Below, in pieces: positions 55,036 through 64,000 of a DNA stretch of 64,000 nt. Made by a program: the position numbers and the translations under genes. The notes beneath the pieces are model-generated. The model did not search any database and was not told where the DNA came from. It worked only from the letters and a program-made list of their open reading frames with translations. Positions within the stretch are counted from its first letter, which is position 1; every line of letters begins with the position of its first letter. This stretch comes from Cryptomeria japonica (lineage: Eukaryota > Streptophyta > Pinopsida > Cupressales > Cupressaceae). Location: contig NC_081407.1 of the NCBI RefSeq assembly GCF_030272615.1, positions 142,544,897 through 142,608,896 of the forward strand. The letters run 5' to 3'.

Positions 55036-56760
55036 TATAAAAAATACAAAAAATCAAAAAATATAAAAGATACATTAAAAATCATAAAAATAAAAAATCG
55101 TTACTTGGTGAAAACCTGGCAAACAGGCACCTTGTGACACAAAAAAAAAATCCAAAAAATTCAAAAAAAGTAAAGAGAAATAAATTCATCCAACAGTGAA
55201 AACCACTTCGGTGGTGCCTTGGGCAAGTACCATGGTGAAAACTGGGTTACCGACGCGATGTGTAGAGACATTGCTCCTCCCTTCTTCAGGATTCAATCTC
55301 ATCCCTTCACATTTCACACACTCACATCCTATCCATCCATAATAAACTTACCCAGTCCCATCATGGCTTGTTATTGATCTACCTAAGATTGGTTAGCCAT
55401 TCATAATAAATCCTTCCTTTCCCCCCTTTTCCATCCATAATAAATCAGCTCCTATTTGTGGCTAAGGAAAATCCCATGTCTGTGATGGGTGTGGAACTAA
55501 GAGCATCACACGTTTCGAGGAGTATTGTTTCTTCCAATTTTTCTTCATTCTATCTGCACACAATCCACAATAAAGCAACACTTGCATCACAAATCCACAA
55601 TAAAGGTTTGTCTTCTCCACAATAAAGTATCCATTTCATTGATTTAGTTAGTTTCAGGTGAGACACAAAAACAATGCGCTTCAATAAATCAAAATCTTTC
55701 AACAGATTCAGACAACATTATGGTTCATTGCTATCTATCCTTTTGTGAAAGTAAACATTACGACTACAATCAAATAGACTTATACAAGTGACAAGAAACA
55801 CTAAACTTGAGGACTACAATGGATGTTGGTGTCGAGTCTTGGTTTTCTTTTGATTTTATCTTTTGGTGACATGTCTTTTAGCTTTTCTAGGATGTCTCTG
55901 ACTACAGATTTTATCTCCAAGATGTCTTTGACTAGAAAGGTGAGGATGGGGTATCATCACCTATTTTTCTTTGTTGTTTATGGATTGTCTCTTAGTAATG
56001 CTATGACTTGTCCAAGGATATGAGGACACTGTGAGTCTAGTATGAACTGGGGCATTCCTTGTTTGCAATTGTCTGATCTCCATGCAAATAGGTACAATGA
56101 CTTTGTAGGTCGAACATATACCTCGATTGTCATAACCTATTTGCCATAATAAAGCTCAATGATGATAAAGCAAAAGAATCTCTTTCACTTCCATATCTTC
56201 TATCTTTCATCCCCCTTTCGTGATTGACTTCCATCATCCTTCTCGAGTCTGTGTATCTCGCTATCACATGACTGAGTATAATGACATGCCAAAAATATCC
56301 TATATTTCATGTAGTTTTTACCTACATTACCACATATTAGCATTTCACACATATAGATATCATAATTTCACCATATCCTGCACACAACACATTTTTACAC
56401 ATTTTGCATTCTCATCATGTAAATAATCATTTGCATTATCATATTCATTTACATTATCATATTCATTTGCATTTCATACATTCACATTTGCATAACATAT
56501 TAAAAACATAAAAGAACAAAAAATATTGCATTTCATCGTGTACATATTTGCATCCATATCATATGCATCATATAGGAACAAGCATCACATAGAAGCAATA
56601 TCACATAGGTACACATGCATATAGCTACCGCAACAATGAATCATCTCATATATATATCAAAATCATAAGTGTCATGATACAATGATGTCAAAATCATATG
56701 GCTACAATCACCCGAAGGTCTCATCATACAAAATGGTACAAAACTGATACATAGGGAGCC
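55036..56760 (+). other. Element I 3' region, first part
   Basis: Non-coding. It begins with A-rich runs and 'gtgaaaacc' words (55110 and 55197; 'gtgaaaactggg' near 55232). Between 56400 and 56480 the word 'catttgcattatcatattca' is repeated about three times. The 55823-56426 frames have no recognisable protein. Such regions are usual between pol and the extra ORFs of Tat elements. Confidence 0.6.
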
Positions 56761-56768
56761 CTCTAAGG

Positions 56769-58640
56769 CTATGATGAACTCCCTCCCTCAGAGCCAGCTA
56801 GCCTCGATGGAGTCTGAGCCCTAGAAGGACTCACCCCATGATCATCTCTCTCCCCCCCTCTATCTAGTGGTGGTGGTGGACCCATGACCCCACCTCTAGA
56901 CACTTGTCTCCTGTCTCTCCCTCTACTGGTCATCATAGTTTGCAATGGTCTCTGGAAGCTCCTAGCCCACTGATCCGGTGGTACCACTCCATAGTATAGG
57001 TCTTGCTAGTAAGCTATCTCCTCCCTTGCCCATGGAACATAGGCATATCGGGCCCCTGTGTCCTTTGATTCCTATCTCCCTACCCTTAGTGTTGTCTTAG
57101 CCTTTGTATAGCGCTGAATAGCTAGATCCCTCTCCCACTCTGTGTCCCTTAGTTGTCTCCTCAGACTAGCTGTATCCCTCTCCAGATCTTGGATGTCATC
57201 TGCCTATCCCTAGAAGATCTCCCTCAAGGATAGTAGCTCATCCTCCTCCTCTCTCCCCTCACCCTACCCCTATGGCTGCTCCTATCCTTGTCCTCGTCCC
57301 TGTACCTATCTAGGAACCTATGCTACTGGCACCTATAATGACAATCCACCTCTACCCCTCACTACATGCATATGTCTCTCCTCTCTTCCCTCTCTCCTCT
57401 GAGCCACCCTCCTCTCTACCACTATGCCCCGCCTGCGCCATCAGCCTCTACCTCCGCCATCCCCACTATCATCTCCATCACCTCCACCATCACCCTCTAT
57501 TAGCTCCCTTGGATCTGTTAGTCGTGGAAATGGATGCTTTGCCCAATATGCAGTGTACTCTGCATCCATCCCCGTATCCTCCACATCTGCCCATATTTCC
57601 CAAGGCATCAACACCATCTCCAACATTTTTGTCATTGCCTGATCATATGATAATAATGGCCCTAAATGCACCTGATCCCTCACCGTCTGTGCATACATGC
57701 TTGACCCCTGTGGCATCCATTGTATCCTACCGAACTACCTGCATGCCTTGTCTATCAATTGCCTCTCAATAATATACGGTGTCCTTCCTATCAGATACCT
57801 TCTCCTGAATACATATGGCAGCTCCACTGCCTCATCCTCCCACTCCTTGTAGTCTAAGTAAGGCCTCCATACCACACTGTCTATCTCATCAATAACCCAG
57901 CTCTAATACTCTACTCTCCCAATCCGTGGCTGAGAAGTAATCATATCATACAAGTGTACATAATTGCGCCCACGTCCCCTGCCTCTAAAGTGTATCGGTC
58001 GTGTCATTGGAAGATGCTCATATGCCCATACCTGCATTAATGTCACTCCGCATCCCAATCATGTTGATCCGTGATAAACAAACTAATGTAGCTCATAGTA
58101 CAAGTGTGATAAACAAACCAATGTCTCCAAAGTCCTCCCCCATCCCACAGCCAACCCTTGTGTCACCCTATCTAGACATAGGAACTTACTGATCACTTCT
58201 GTTAGCACTGCTCGTAGTGCCAATCCTTTAGCTCTCATAGTGTCCCACACCACATGGTCAACCCTCATCTCTAGTCCTGGATCCTGAAACACTCATCTCA
58301 GTGCATCCTCGTCTCCCTCTCGATCGTACGGAACTAACTCTCCAATGATCGGTATCCTCAGTATCCTGTACACATCCTCTAAGGTGACTATCATCTCACC
58401 CATCAACAAATAAAAATTACATGTCTATGAGTGCCATATCTTGGCTAATGTAGTCAGCAATCCCATGTTTGCTTGAAACTCAGGCATATACATAATATAT
58501 TGCAAGTGCATGGCCTTAGCTGCTGCTCTATCCTCAAATGTTAGCTCTACTCGTAACTCTGAGTCGAAGGAAATCTCTCACGGGACTCCAGTATAGATAG
58601 GTCCTCTTGCAATCAAGCAAATCAACTGTGTCAATCCTAG
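56769..58640 (-). pseudogene. Antisense plant mobile domain (PMD) ORF in element I
   Basis: Read on the minus strand. The start is near 58630 (LIARGPIYTGVP), then a stop, then FDSELRVELTFEDRAAAKAM, MGLLTTLAKIWHS, a stop, and the core LMGEMIVTLEDVYRILRIPI (near 58390-58410), ELVPYDREGDEDALR, LCLDRVTQGLAVGW, LSHLYYEL, CGVTLMQVWAYEHLPMTRP. Later come VVWRPYLDYKEWEDEAVELP, YVFRRRYLIGRTPYIIERQL and WAKHPFPRLTDPRELI. These are the landmarks of the plant mobile domain (MAIN/MAIL type, PF10536). PMD ORFs occur both as host genes and inside transposons. Here it is antisense to gag-pol in the 3' region and broken by several stops. Role in the element is unknown; capture of a host gene is possible but old. 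Confidence 0.82.
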
Positions 58641-58835
58641 TAGTACTCCCTATTCATCACAAAGTGCTATTTTTTTATCCTAGTGCTTATATCTATCATA
58701 TGACACTCTATCCTAGTGGTACTCCCTATTCATCACAAAAAGCTACTTTTAATCCTAGTGCTTATATCTATCAGATGGCACTTTATCCTAGTGGAATTCC
58801 CTGTTCATCACAAAGTGCTTCTCTTATCTTTTAGG
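58640..58835. repeat. Tandem repeat, ~80-bp unit
   Basis: About two and a half copies of a unit with 'cctagtggtactccctattcatcacaaa' in two parts and 'tcctagtgcttatatctatc'. Copies start near 58637, 58714 and 58793. It belongs to the 3' region of I. Confidence 0.72.
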
Positions 58836-58839
58836 GTAC

Positions 58840-59210
58840 CTACTTGAGTGCATCCTCTTGAGCAACTTATCCAATTGACAATGTATGTTCTATCACAAAA
58901 TTGTCAATTTCAACCTAATCCATTTGACAACGTATGCTCTATCACAAAATTGTCAATTTCTTTGGTACTCCCTGTTCATCACAAAGTGCCTCACTCTATC
59001 CTATCCTAGGGTCTCTTCTTGAGTGTATCCTCTTGAGTAGTTTCTTGATTGGTAATGTATGTTCTATCACATAATTGTCAATCCTAGCCCTATCTGCTAT
59101 CCTAGTCTTCCTTAGAGGACCTGCTTGAGTATATCCTCTCAGCAACTTATCCAATTGATAACGTATGTTTATCACAGAACTATCGATTCGACCTTGAAGA
59201 TAGAAATATG
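58840..59210. repeat. Second repeat array in the 3' region of I
   Basis: Words 'gtatcctcttgagcaactta', 'tccaattgacaatgtatg', 'ttctatcacaaaattgtcaa' recur four to five times (near 58850, 58920, 59010, 59130). They may be remains of a larger tandem array. Non-coding. Confidence 0.68.
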
Positions 59211-59214
59211 CTTG

Positions 59215-59430
59215 CATACTTCACAAGCGTTCCTTTGTCATGCACAGACGCGCCTGCCTTGCATAAACTCACTTGCATTTTGCAAACACGCTCACATTTG
59301 ACATAGACACTTTTTCATTCATAGACACGCCTACACTTGACGTAGATGCACCTAACCTACCTTGACGCACTTGGCACCAACATAGATGCGCCTTTCCATA
59401 TTTTGACCCGCTTGACCTAATGCACATTTA
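59215..59430. repeat. Short degenerate repeats (agacgcgcc / cttgacgtagatgc)
   Basis: Words such as 'cacagacgcgcctgcc', 'catagacacgcctacac', 'gtagatgcacctaacc' and 'catagatgcgcctttcc' repeat every 25-35 bp. Similar in style to 41735-41935. Confidence 0.55.
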
Positions 59431-59890
59431 TTACCCTACCTAACATAAATTTATGACAACAATTAATGCAACAAATGTATAAGGAGGTTTTGTGGTACTC
59501 ACTAGCTCTCTTGCATCTGCTGGCCTTTTATATCGGCGAACACAATTGAATCTGTGCACCAATGCCATTGATGTTGACTTCTCTCTACTCTCTCTATACT
59601 TTGATCTCTTAGGTGTGTGGAATACAATGAGGATGTTTTCCCTCATAGTCTATCTTATAGACTACCCTAGCCCTAGACTCCCGAGTCAATCTTCTTTATC
59701 CTGTGACTCTATCACTTTATCCTATCTTGTCAGTCCTTTCTAGCGTTTCTTTCTTATCGAGAGATTGTTTGTGATCCTTTCAGTCATTTTCATCCAATCT
59801 CTCGAGGGGGCATATCATTCCCATCTTGGGGCAATTTTGTATCAATTCATCTTATCTTCTTTGAAACAACATGACAAGCTACATTGTCTC

Positions 59891-59904
59891 AAAGAGAGGC
59901 AAAA
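59891..59904 (+). promoter_or_regulatory. Element I polypurine tract
   Basis: AAAGAGAGGCAAAA lies directly before the 3' LTR, the expected site and composition for plus-strand priming. Confidence 0.7.
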
Positions 59905-60687
59905 TGTAGACACCTAAAATTGTCCTGTCTAGTTAAATAAATATTTTTTATTTAATTATTTTATCCTAATTCTTCTCTTAATTAAATAAATCTTTATTTA
60001 TTTAATTAATTCATTTATCCTCTTCTAGCCTCTTTTCTCATTTAAATAAATACTTTTATTTATTTAAATTATCCTTTTCCTAAATTAAATAAATACTTTT
60101 ATTTACTTAATTGATCCCACTTCTTCTATTAATTAAATAAATATTTATTTATTTAATTAATTCATCAACCTTTTCTACCCATGACACATGGCATTCATCT
60201 CTCAATTCCTACACTACCTACCCTCTTATTATTGTCTTATTTCTTTTACCTACCCTCTAATCGTAGCCAACCATTTATCTTGTAGACCTCTCAATCTTAT
60301 CCCTCCATTTCTTGCAATGTATTCTATATAAGAGGATGCTTCTTTCATCATCAACCCTAATCAGCTAATCTTCCATGCATTCTAACATTCAAACTTTCAT
60401 ATGCGATCAAGCCTACTTGCAACCACATTTCCGTTCTTTGTTGAGCTCTTGTGCACATATATATTTTTGAGAGCAAATATATCAAGCAAGATCAATGGAG
60501 ATAGGAATAATGGGGATTAAAAACCCTATTAGACATGTGATGGTATAATCTTTGTGATTTTGTTGATTTGTATGGTCTTAGGTAATCTTCATATATTATG
60601 GTGGATCTTCATTGTTGTTAGGCTAAGGTTTTGTGGTTGAATTCATTTAGTATTTCAATATTGTTGTTTCCATTTTCACTATAAACA
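59905..60687 (+). repeat. Element I 3' LTR
   Basis: 783 bp, partner of 33444-34225, with the same AT palindromes and the TATA word near 60323. The flank CAAGT does not match the left flank CATAA. Confidence 0.93.
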
Positions 60688-61597
60688 CAAGTTATACACG
60701 AATGTTTTTTTGCTCACAGTTTTCTAAATAGTGAAGAATGAACTATAATAGGTTTCCTAAGAGCTATTGCAATATGAGGGCAGCGATCATTTGTGTCTAA
60801 AGTCCCATATGACCACCATATAATTGGTCTCAAGTGTCATTTCTATAAAAAAAATTGTTTGTCAGTCAATCACCTAAGGTATAAATACATCAACTCTTCA
60901 ATAGTACTTCAAAGATTATAAATGTAGTTTGTTGGACAATCTACAACTTCCATAAATTTTGTGGCAATAGACCTTTCATATTCACATGAGCCTTCATAGA
61001 TCTCCATAAAGAAAACAAAACCAACTCTTTCTATTAATATATAGAACATATGATAAATTCATACAAATTAATATCTTATTTGAATGATAAAACCAAAATT
61101 TGGTTTTTATAGTTTTCTCTGATATTTCCTAACTTGCACAAGATTTATAGAAAATTGGTATAAAACTAAAGTTGTTGTTAGAGAAATATATTCAAATACA
61201 TTCGTAGTCATCACACTTTACTTGTTGTTTTTATTTAAGAATTAAAATAAAGAAAATAACTTCATTCTATAAATCATTTATTGTGTAGGAAAAATATATA
61301 TAGATACAAACCTTCATGTAAATAAAAGAACATCAGTTTACCCTGCATTAGGACATTTAATACCTATTGATTTTGGAAGTCCTATTAATACTTCATTTAA
61401 TAAACATGTATTTATTTTCCAGCATACATGGTTAAATAAATCAATGCTCTTGTAGCATACCAATTTGGAAATATACAATGTAAATGTATAATGCTACAAA
61501 TATATATATACATGTAATACATGTAAATAAAATGTTGCTGCTAAAATTAAATAAACATGTACTAAAATTGGTTATCTCATAGTGAAAATATATCACA

Positions 61598-61598
<1 letters not shown>
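60688..61598. other. CACTA interior, no gene seen
   Basis: About 900 bp of AT-rich sequence between the end of I and the TA repeat. No ORF over 60 codons with a recognisable product and no clear repeat. It should be CACTA-derived, by position. Confidence 0.5.

Positions 61599-61671
<73 letters not shown>
61599..61671. repeat. (TA)n microsatellite, 36 units
   Basis: An uninterrupted TA run of about 73 bp. It explains the Ile/Tyr repeat reading on the minus strand, which is not a gene. Confidence 0.97.
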
Positions 61672-61673
<2 letters not shown>

Positions 61674-61739
61674 TATTGCAAGTTGAAGGCCGAATTAAAG
61701 AAGGGGCCAATTTAATTAAACTTTTTCTTAAAAAAATAA

Positions 61740-62090
61740 TAATAAAAAATAAAATAAAATAAAATTTCAAGCTGTTAGCGCTTCGAGGGTGGGGGAGCCA
61801 AAGGCTCCATCCCACACCGTGGGGAGCGGCACGCACAGTGTGTCGCGGCCCACTGTGAGGGCCGCTACCTCTGGTGGTTCGTGAACCACCAATGACGGGG
61901 GGCTCGACTTCCCTCCACCGCCGCTCTTTTTCGTCGCCATTGTCATGCCTTCCCTCATGCCCTCCTCTCCTTCATGGGCAGAATACACATCGCCGCCTGA
62001 GTTCGGGCTTTTTGCTATCGACTGTGTGGGAAACACGACAGTCATGGCTTCCCTCCCTGCAATTGATAAGAATGAACTCTAATTCAAATT
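61740..62090. other. GC-rich island of unknown origin
   Basis: After an A-rich stretch ('aataataataaaaaataaaa') comes a 270-bp GC-rich segment with an inverted repeat 'ggtggttcgtgaaccacc' and 'gggagcc..ggctcc' pairs. A minus-strand frame of 92 codons is open here (61767-62045), but its composition (Gly/Pro/Ser/Glu-rich) gives no family. Composition differs sharply from both sides. It may be part of an unrecognised repeat. Confidence 0.45.
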
Positions 62091-63640
62091 AGGGGAAAGG
62101 ATATTAGAGTATGTGATGAAATGAAAAAATCCCTTGAGATTAAAATGTTGGAAACCCTAAAAGGGTTAAATGTAATATAACATTAAAATTTAGGGTTAGC
62201 TTAAAATAAAAATAGAAGAGGGAATAGTTAGATAAGTTTCATGTATCATAAAATAAAAGGGTGGGAAAACCCTAAATAGAGTTTTAAAAAGGAATCTAAT
62301 ATTAAAAAGGGGTTTAAAATTTAAATTAAGTTATTGGGAGGGAAAAGTCTCATTTAGATAAAGAAATTTTATAATGATTCAATGTGTTCTTTATTTAAGA
62401 GGGAACTTTATTTTTGGAAAATGATTATTTAAACTTTAGGGGAATATTATTATTTAAGTGTGGATGTGTATTAAAAAGGGAGTTTAATTTTTAAGGGGTT
62501 AATTAATTGGTGGGCGATTTATTTAAGTGACTTAATTTAAAATGGGAGTTTAGTGAAAGTTTATAAAGGGTGAATCACATGATTGATTAATAGATTAATT
62601 ATGAAGTAATTATTGATCTTGTCCTAGAGAAAAATTATAGTGATGATTTAATTATAGGGGTCTAGCCAATGAATATTAGTATTAATATGACCAAATAAAA
62701 GGGTTGAATATTAACAAATTTATTATTGTCCATAATGTATAAATTACAATATTAAATTTAATTTATACATCCCTTAGTGAGATTTAGAAAATTAAACTGG
62801 ATGATTAATAGATAAAACCTAAGGGTATTAGAGTTATTAATAAAATGTATAAACGTTAATTAATTGATTAAACCTATTTAGGGATGGTCTCTCTAGTTAA
62901 TCCTAAAGGACTACCCCTATCAAGGGACGTTGGAAAATTAACCTAGGGGTGGGTTTTACCCAGCTTGGTTACGTACGCTCATGATACCACTCGCTTGTAA
63001 TTAATTTAATCTAGTCACCATTTGTAAATAATTCAATCTAGTTAGCGTTTGTGTTTCTCCTGGTGGAACTTAGTGGACAAGTTCATCACAACTTTACGTA
63101 ATCACTTGTTATTATGCCTTCAAAAAAAATCGTTGTTGTGTTTTTGCCCAAAAAGTTTGGGCATGACAGATTGTGATTCGTTAATATAGTTATTATACTT
63201 TGTAGCTAGAATCTACTTGTATTATTCAAATCTTATATGCGATTGATGTGTTATTGAACTCTATAAATCTATTTAACAAAATTGGGATTTTGGTTGTCTT
63301 TAAAATCATCATCATGTCCTATTTCTACAATTTGTTTATGTCAATCTTTCACCTCAAATTTGAGTCCTATGTCCTAAAATTTTATCAAGATGTATTAATT
63401 ATGATCACTGTTAATGAACACGTTGTGCCATGTTATATTACTTTTATTCTTATTATATTTTTAATAGAAATAAAAAAAATAATATAATACATCTGCTAAA
63501 AAAACAATTTATTATTTATAAAGAAAAAATAATATTTAAATAAAAAATAATTTACAAACAAAAATATTAGGATCAATTTTTTATATCATTTCCACAAGTA
63601 TCTTCTTTAAGAGAAGAGCCAAAGAATTATCTAGTCATTT
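62091..63640. other. CACTA interior, unclassified AT-rich DNA
   Basis: A-rich, with repeated 'taaaaagggg' and 'ttaaaaaggg' words (62160-62560) and a palindromic end-like word 'tttgcccaaaaagtttgggcatgaca' near 63143-63168. I looked for a solo LTR ending here but found no matching TSD. Frame 63248-63487 has no supported product. Confidence 0.45.
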
Positions 63641-63822
63641 ATTTAGAATTTCTCTATCATCTATCAAATTAGTCATTTTTATTTATGTGATCCCCCCTGT
63701 TGACCAAATTAGTCATTTATTTAGTCATTCATTGCTTTTTTTGTGAAAAAATTGCTAAAATTTGGTCTCGTGACTAAAATTTTTGGTCACGTAGTCATTT
63801 ATTGGCCATATTTTTACTAGTG
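63641..63822. repeat. CACTA right subterminal and terminal region
   Basis: Repeated 'tagtcatttatttag' words (63631, 63670, 63710), 'ggtctcgtgac' and 'ggtcacgtagtcatttat', then the inverted end TTTTTACTAGTG. Followed by TSD CTT (63823-63825). Mirrors the left end at 25324 and 33071-33280. Confidence 0.85.
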
Positions 63823-63825
63823 CTT

Positions 63826-64000
63826 TTACTGTCTTTGCTCTGCTAAATACTCCATTTCTATCTCAGTCAACTACCAGTTGGTCTAAAAGCAAAGTGTGCA
63901 CGTGAAACTACGCTCAATCGCACCAAAATGGATCACCATATCACTAACATACCGAAAATCAATCGCCAAATCAATCTTATATATCTGGTCTTAGCACAAA
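63826..64000 (-). repeat. Element D 5' LTR, second part (runs off the window)
   Basis: Matches 18375-18560, the other LTR of D ('gctctgctaaatactc', 'agcaaagtg', 'caccatatcactaacata'). It joins 24888-25323 once the CACTA element and one CTT copy are removed. About 370 bp should remain beyond the window edge. Confidence 0.85.

Larger units (their letters stand above)
33444..60687 (+). mobile_element. Element I: Ty3 (Tat-like) LTR retrotransposon with deleted pol and antisense PMD ORF
   Basis: LTRs 33444-34225 and 59905-60687 (782 and 783 bp, TGTAGACACC to ATAAACA). Plus-strand order: leader, Gag (42422-53118, split by insertions), aspartic protease, integrase C-terminus, long 3' region with an antisense plant mobile domain ORF, PPT. 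RT, RNase H and the integrase core are missing. No 5-bp TSD is seen (CATAA on the left, CAAGT on the right), so one flank may have been rearranged. G, a solo LTR and H are nested inside. Extra ORFs, including antisense ones, are known from Tat-lineage elements. The lineage call is inference from Gag and protease motifs. Confidence 0.88.
25324..63822. mobile_element. CACTA DNA transposon carrying several nested retrotransposons
   Basis: The left end is CACTAGTACAAAAA and the right end is TTTTTACTAGTG, its inverted match. Both are bordered by the 3-bp duplication CTT (25321-25323 and 63823-63825). CACTA ends with 3-bp TSDs are diagnostic of the CACTA/EnSpm superfamily. The flanks join into one LTR of element D. 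After subtracting E (25400-33070) and I (33444-60687), about 3.6 kb of CACTA-derived DNA remains, and I see no transposase (TNP2-like) coding in it, so it looks non-autonomous. Subterminal repeats (TCATTTATTTAGTCA-like words and GGTCACGTGACC) occur at both ends. Confidence 0.88.

Noticed and set aside
55823-56426. Two plus-strand ORFs of 66-68 codons
   Set aside because: Unlike any protein I know, in a region of A/T-rich repeats of element I.
61441-61836. 131-codon minus-strand frame with Ile/Tyr repeats
   Set aside because: It is the translation of the TA microsatellite.
61767-62045. 92-codon frame as a real gene
   Set aside because: No family, no conserved partner, no promoter seen; GC-rich composition keeps the frame open.
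62140-62290. AACCCTAAA words as telomere-like repeat
   Set aside because: Single scattered copies, no tandem array.
61941-63168. Possible solo LTR (TGTCATGCC ... GGGCATGACA)
   Set aside because: The ends look right but flanks GCCAT and GATTG do not match, and no second copy is in the window.
1-64000. Endogenous pararetrovirus
   Set aside because: A tRNA-Met primer site alone could suggest it, but LTR pairs, 5-bp TSDs and Copia domain order show LTR retrotransposons; no movement or coat protein motif was seen.
1-64000. CRISPR array, bacterial operon or organelle DNA
   Set aside because: No spaced identical repeats, no bacterial gene organisation and no plastid or mitochondrial genes.

Overview
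The window is repetitive plant nuclear DNA, and I could recognise no single-copy host gene in it. Every coding stretch I could identify belongs to an LTR retrotransposon or to its decayed remains, and all sit inside one CACTA DNA transposon or inside one old LTR element. Deep nesting, AT-rich decay, tRNA-iMet primer sites and an antisense plant mobile domain ORF point to a large-genome seed plant. A gymnosperm is plausible, but I cannot name the species.

The layout is a set of Russian dolls, most of them proven by target-site duplications (TSDs). The outermost element is D (minus strand; part of its left LTR is at 18375-18925, internal region 18926-24887, right LTR 24888-25323 continuing at 63826). 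Its left LTR is broken by Copia element C, whose Gag is broken by element B, whose Gag zinc knuckle is broken by Copia element A (504-14909, TSD CTATG), whose pol is broken by element A' (4158-11213, TSD CTTAG). D's right LTR is broken by a CACTA transposon (25324-63822, TSD CTT, ends CACTAGTA...TACTAGTG). That transposon holds Copia element E (25400-33070, TSD CACGT) and a Ty3/Tat-like element I (33444-60687, plus strand). I holds G (35380-40801, TSD CAGGA), a solo LTR (42919-43365, TSD CCAAA) and H (43776-51766, TSD GGGAT). D also carries a solo LTR of the E family (21643-22472, TSD AGTAC).

Two kinds of Copia-like element are present. A, C and E have ordinary Copia coding: UBN2-type Gag, protease, integrase, RT and RNase H, all with stops or frameshifts (only the Gag start of C is in the window). 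A', D, G and H have no pol at all, and B belongs with them by its Gag and LTR. They carry a coiled-coil Gag with four or five zinc knuckles, then a long second ORF (about 1,020-1,115 codons in A', D and H, about 675 in G) with a repeated domain order that I cannot assign to a known enzyme. They share the primer site, the purine tract, the terminal TGTTGGCA and a C-rich motif near the LTR end with A, C and E. The likely reading is that they are non-autonomous partners copied by the Sirevirus-like Copia machinery. This multi-family two-ORF system is the most interesting content.

Element I keeps Gag, a retropepsin-like protease and the integrase C-terminus, but RT, RNase H and the integrase core are missing. 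Its 3' part carries an antisense plant mobile domain (PMD) ORF. The remaining CACTA-derived DNA (about 3.6 kb in total) shows no transposase.
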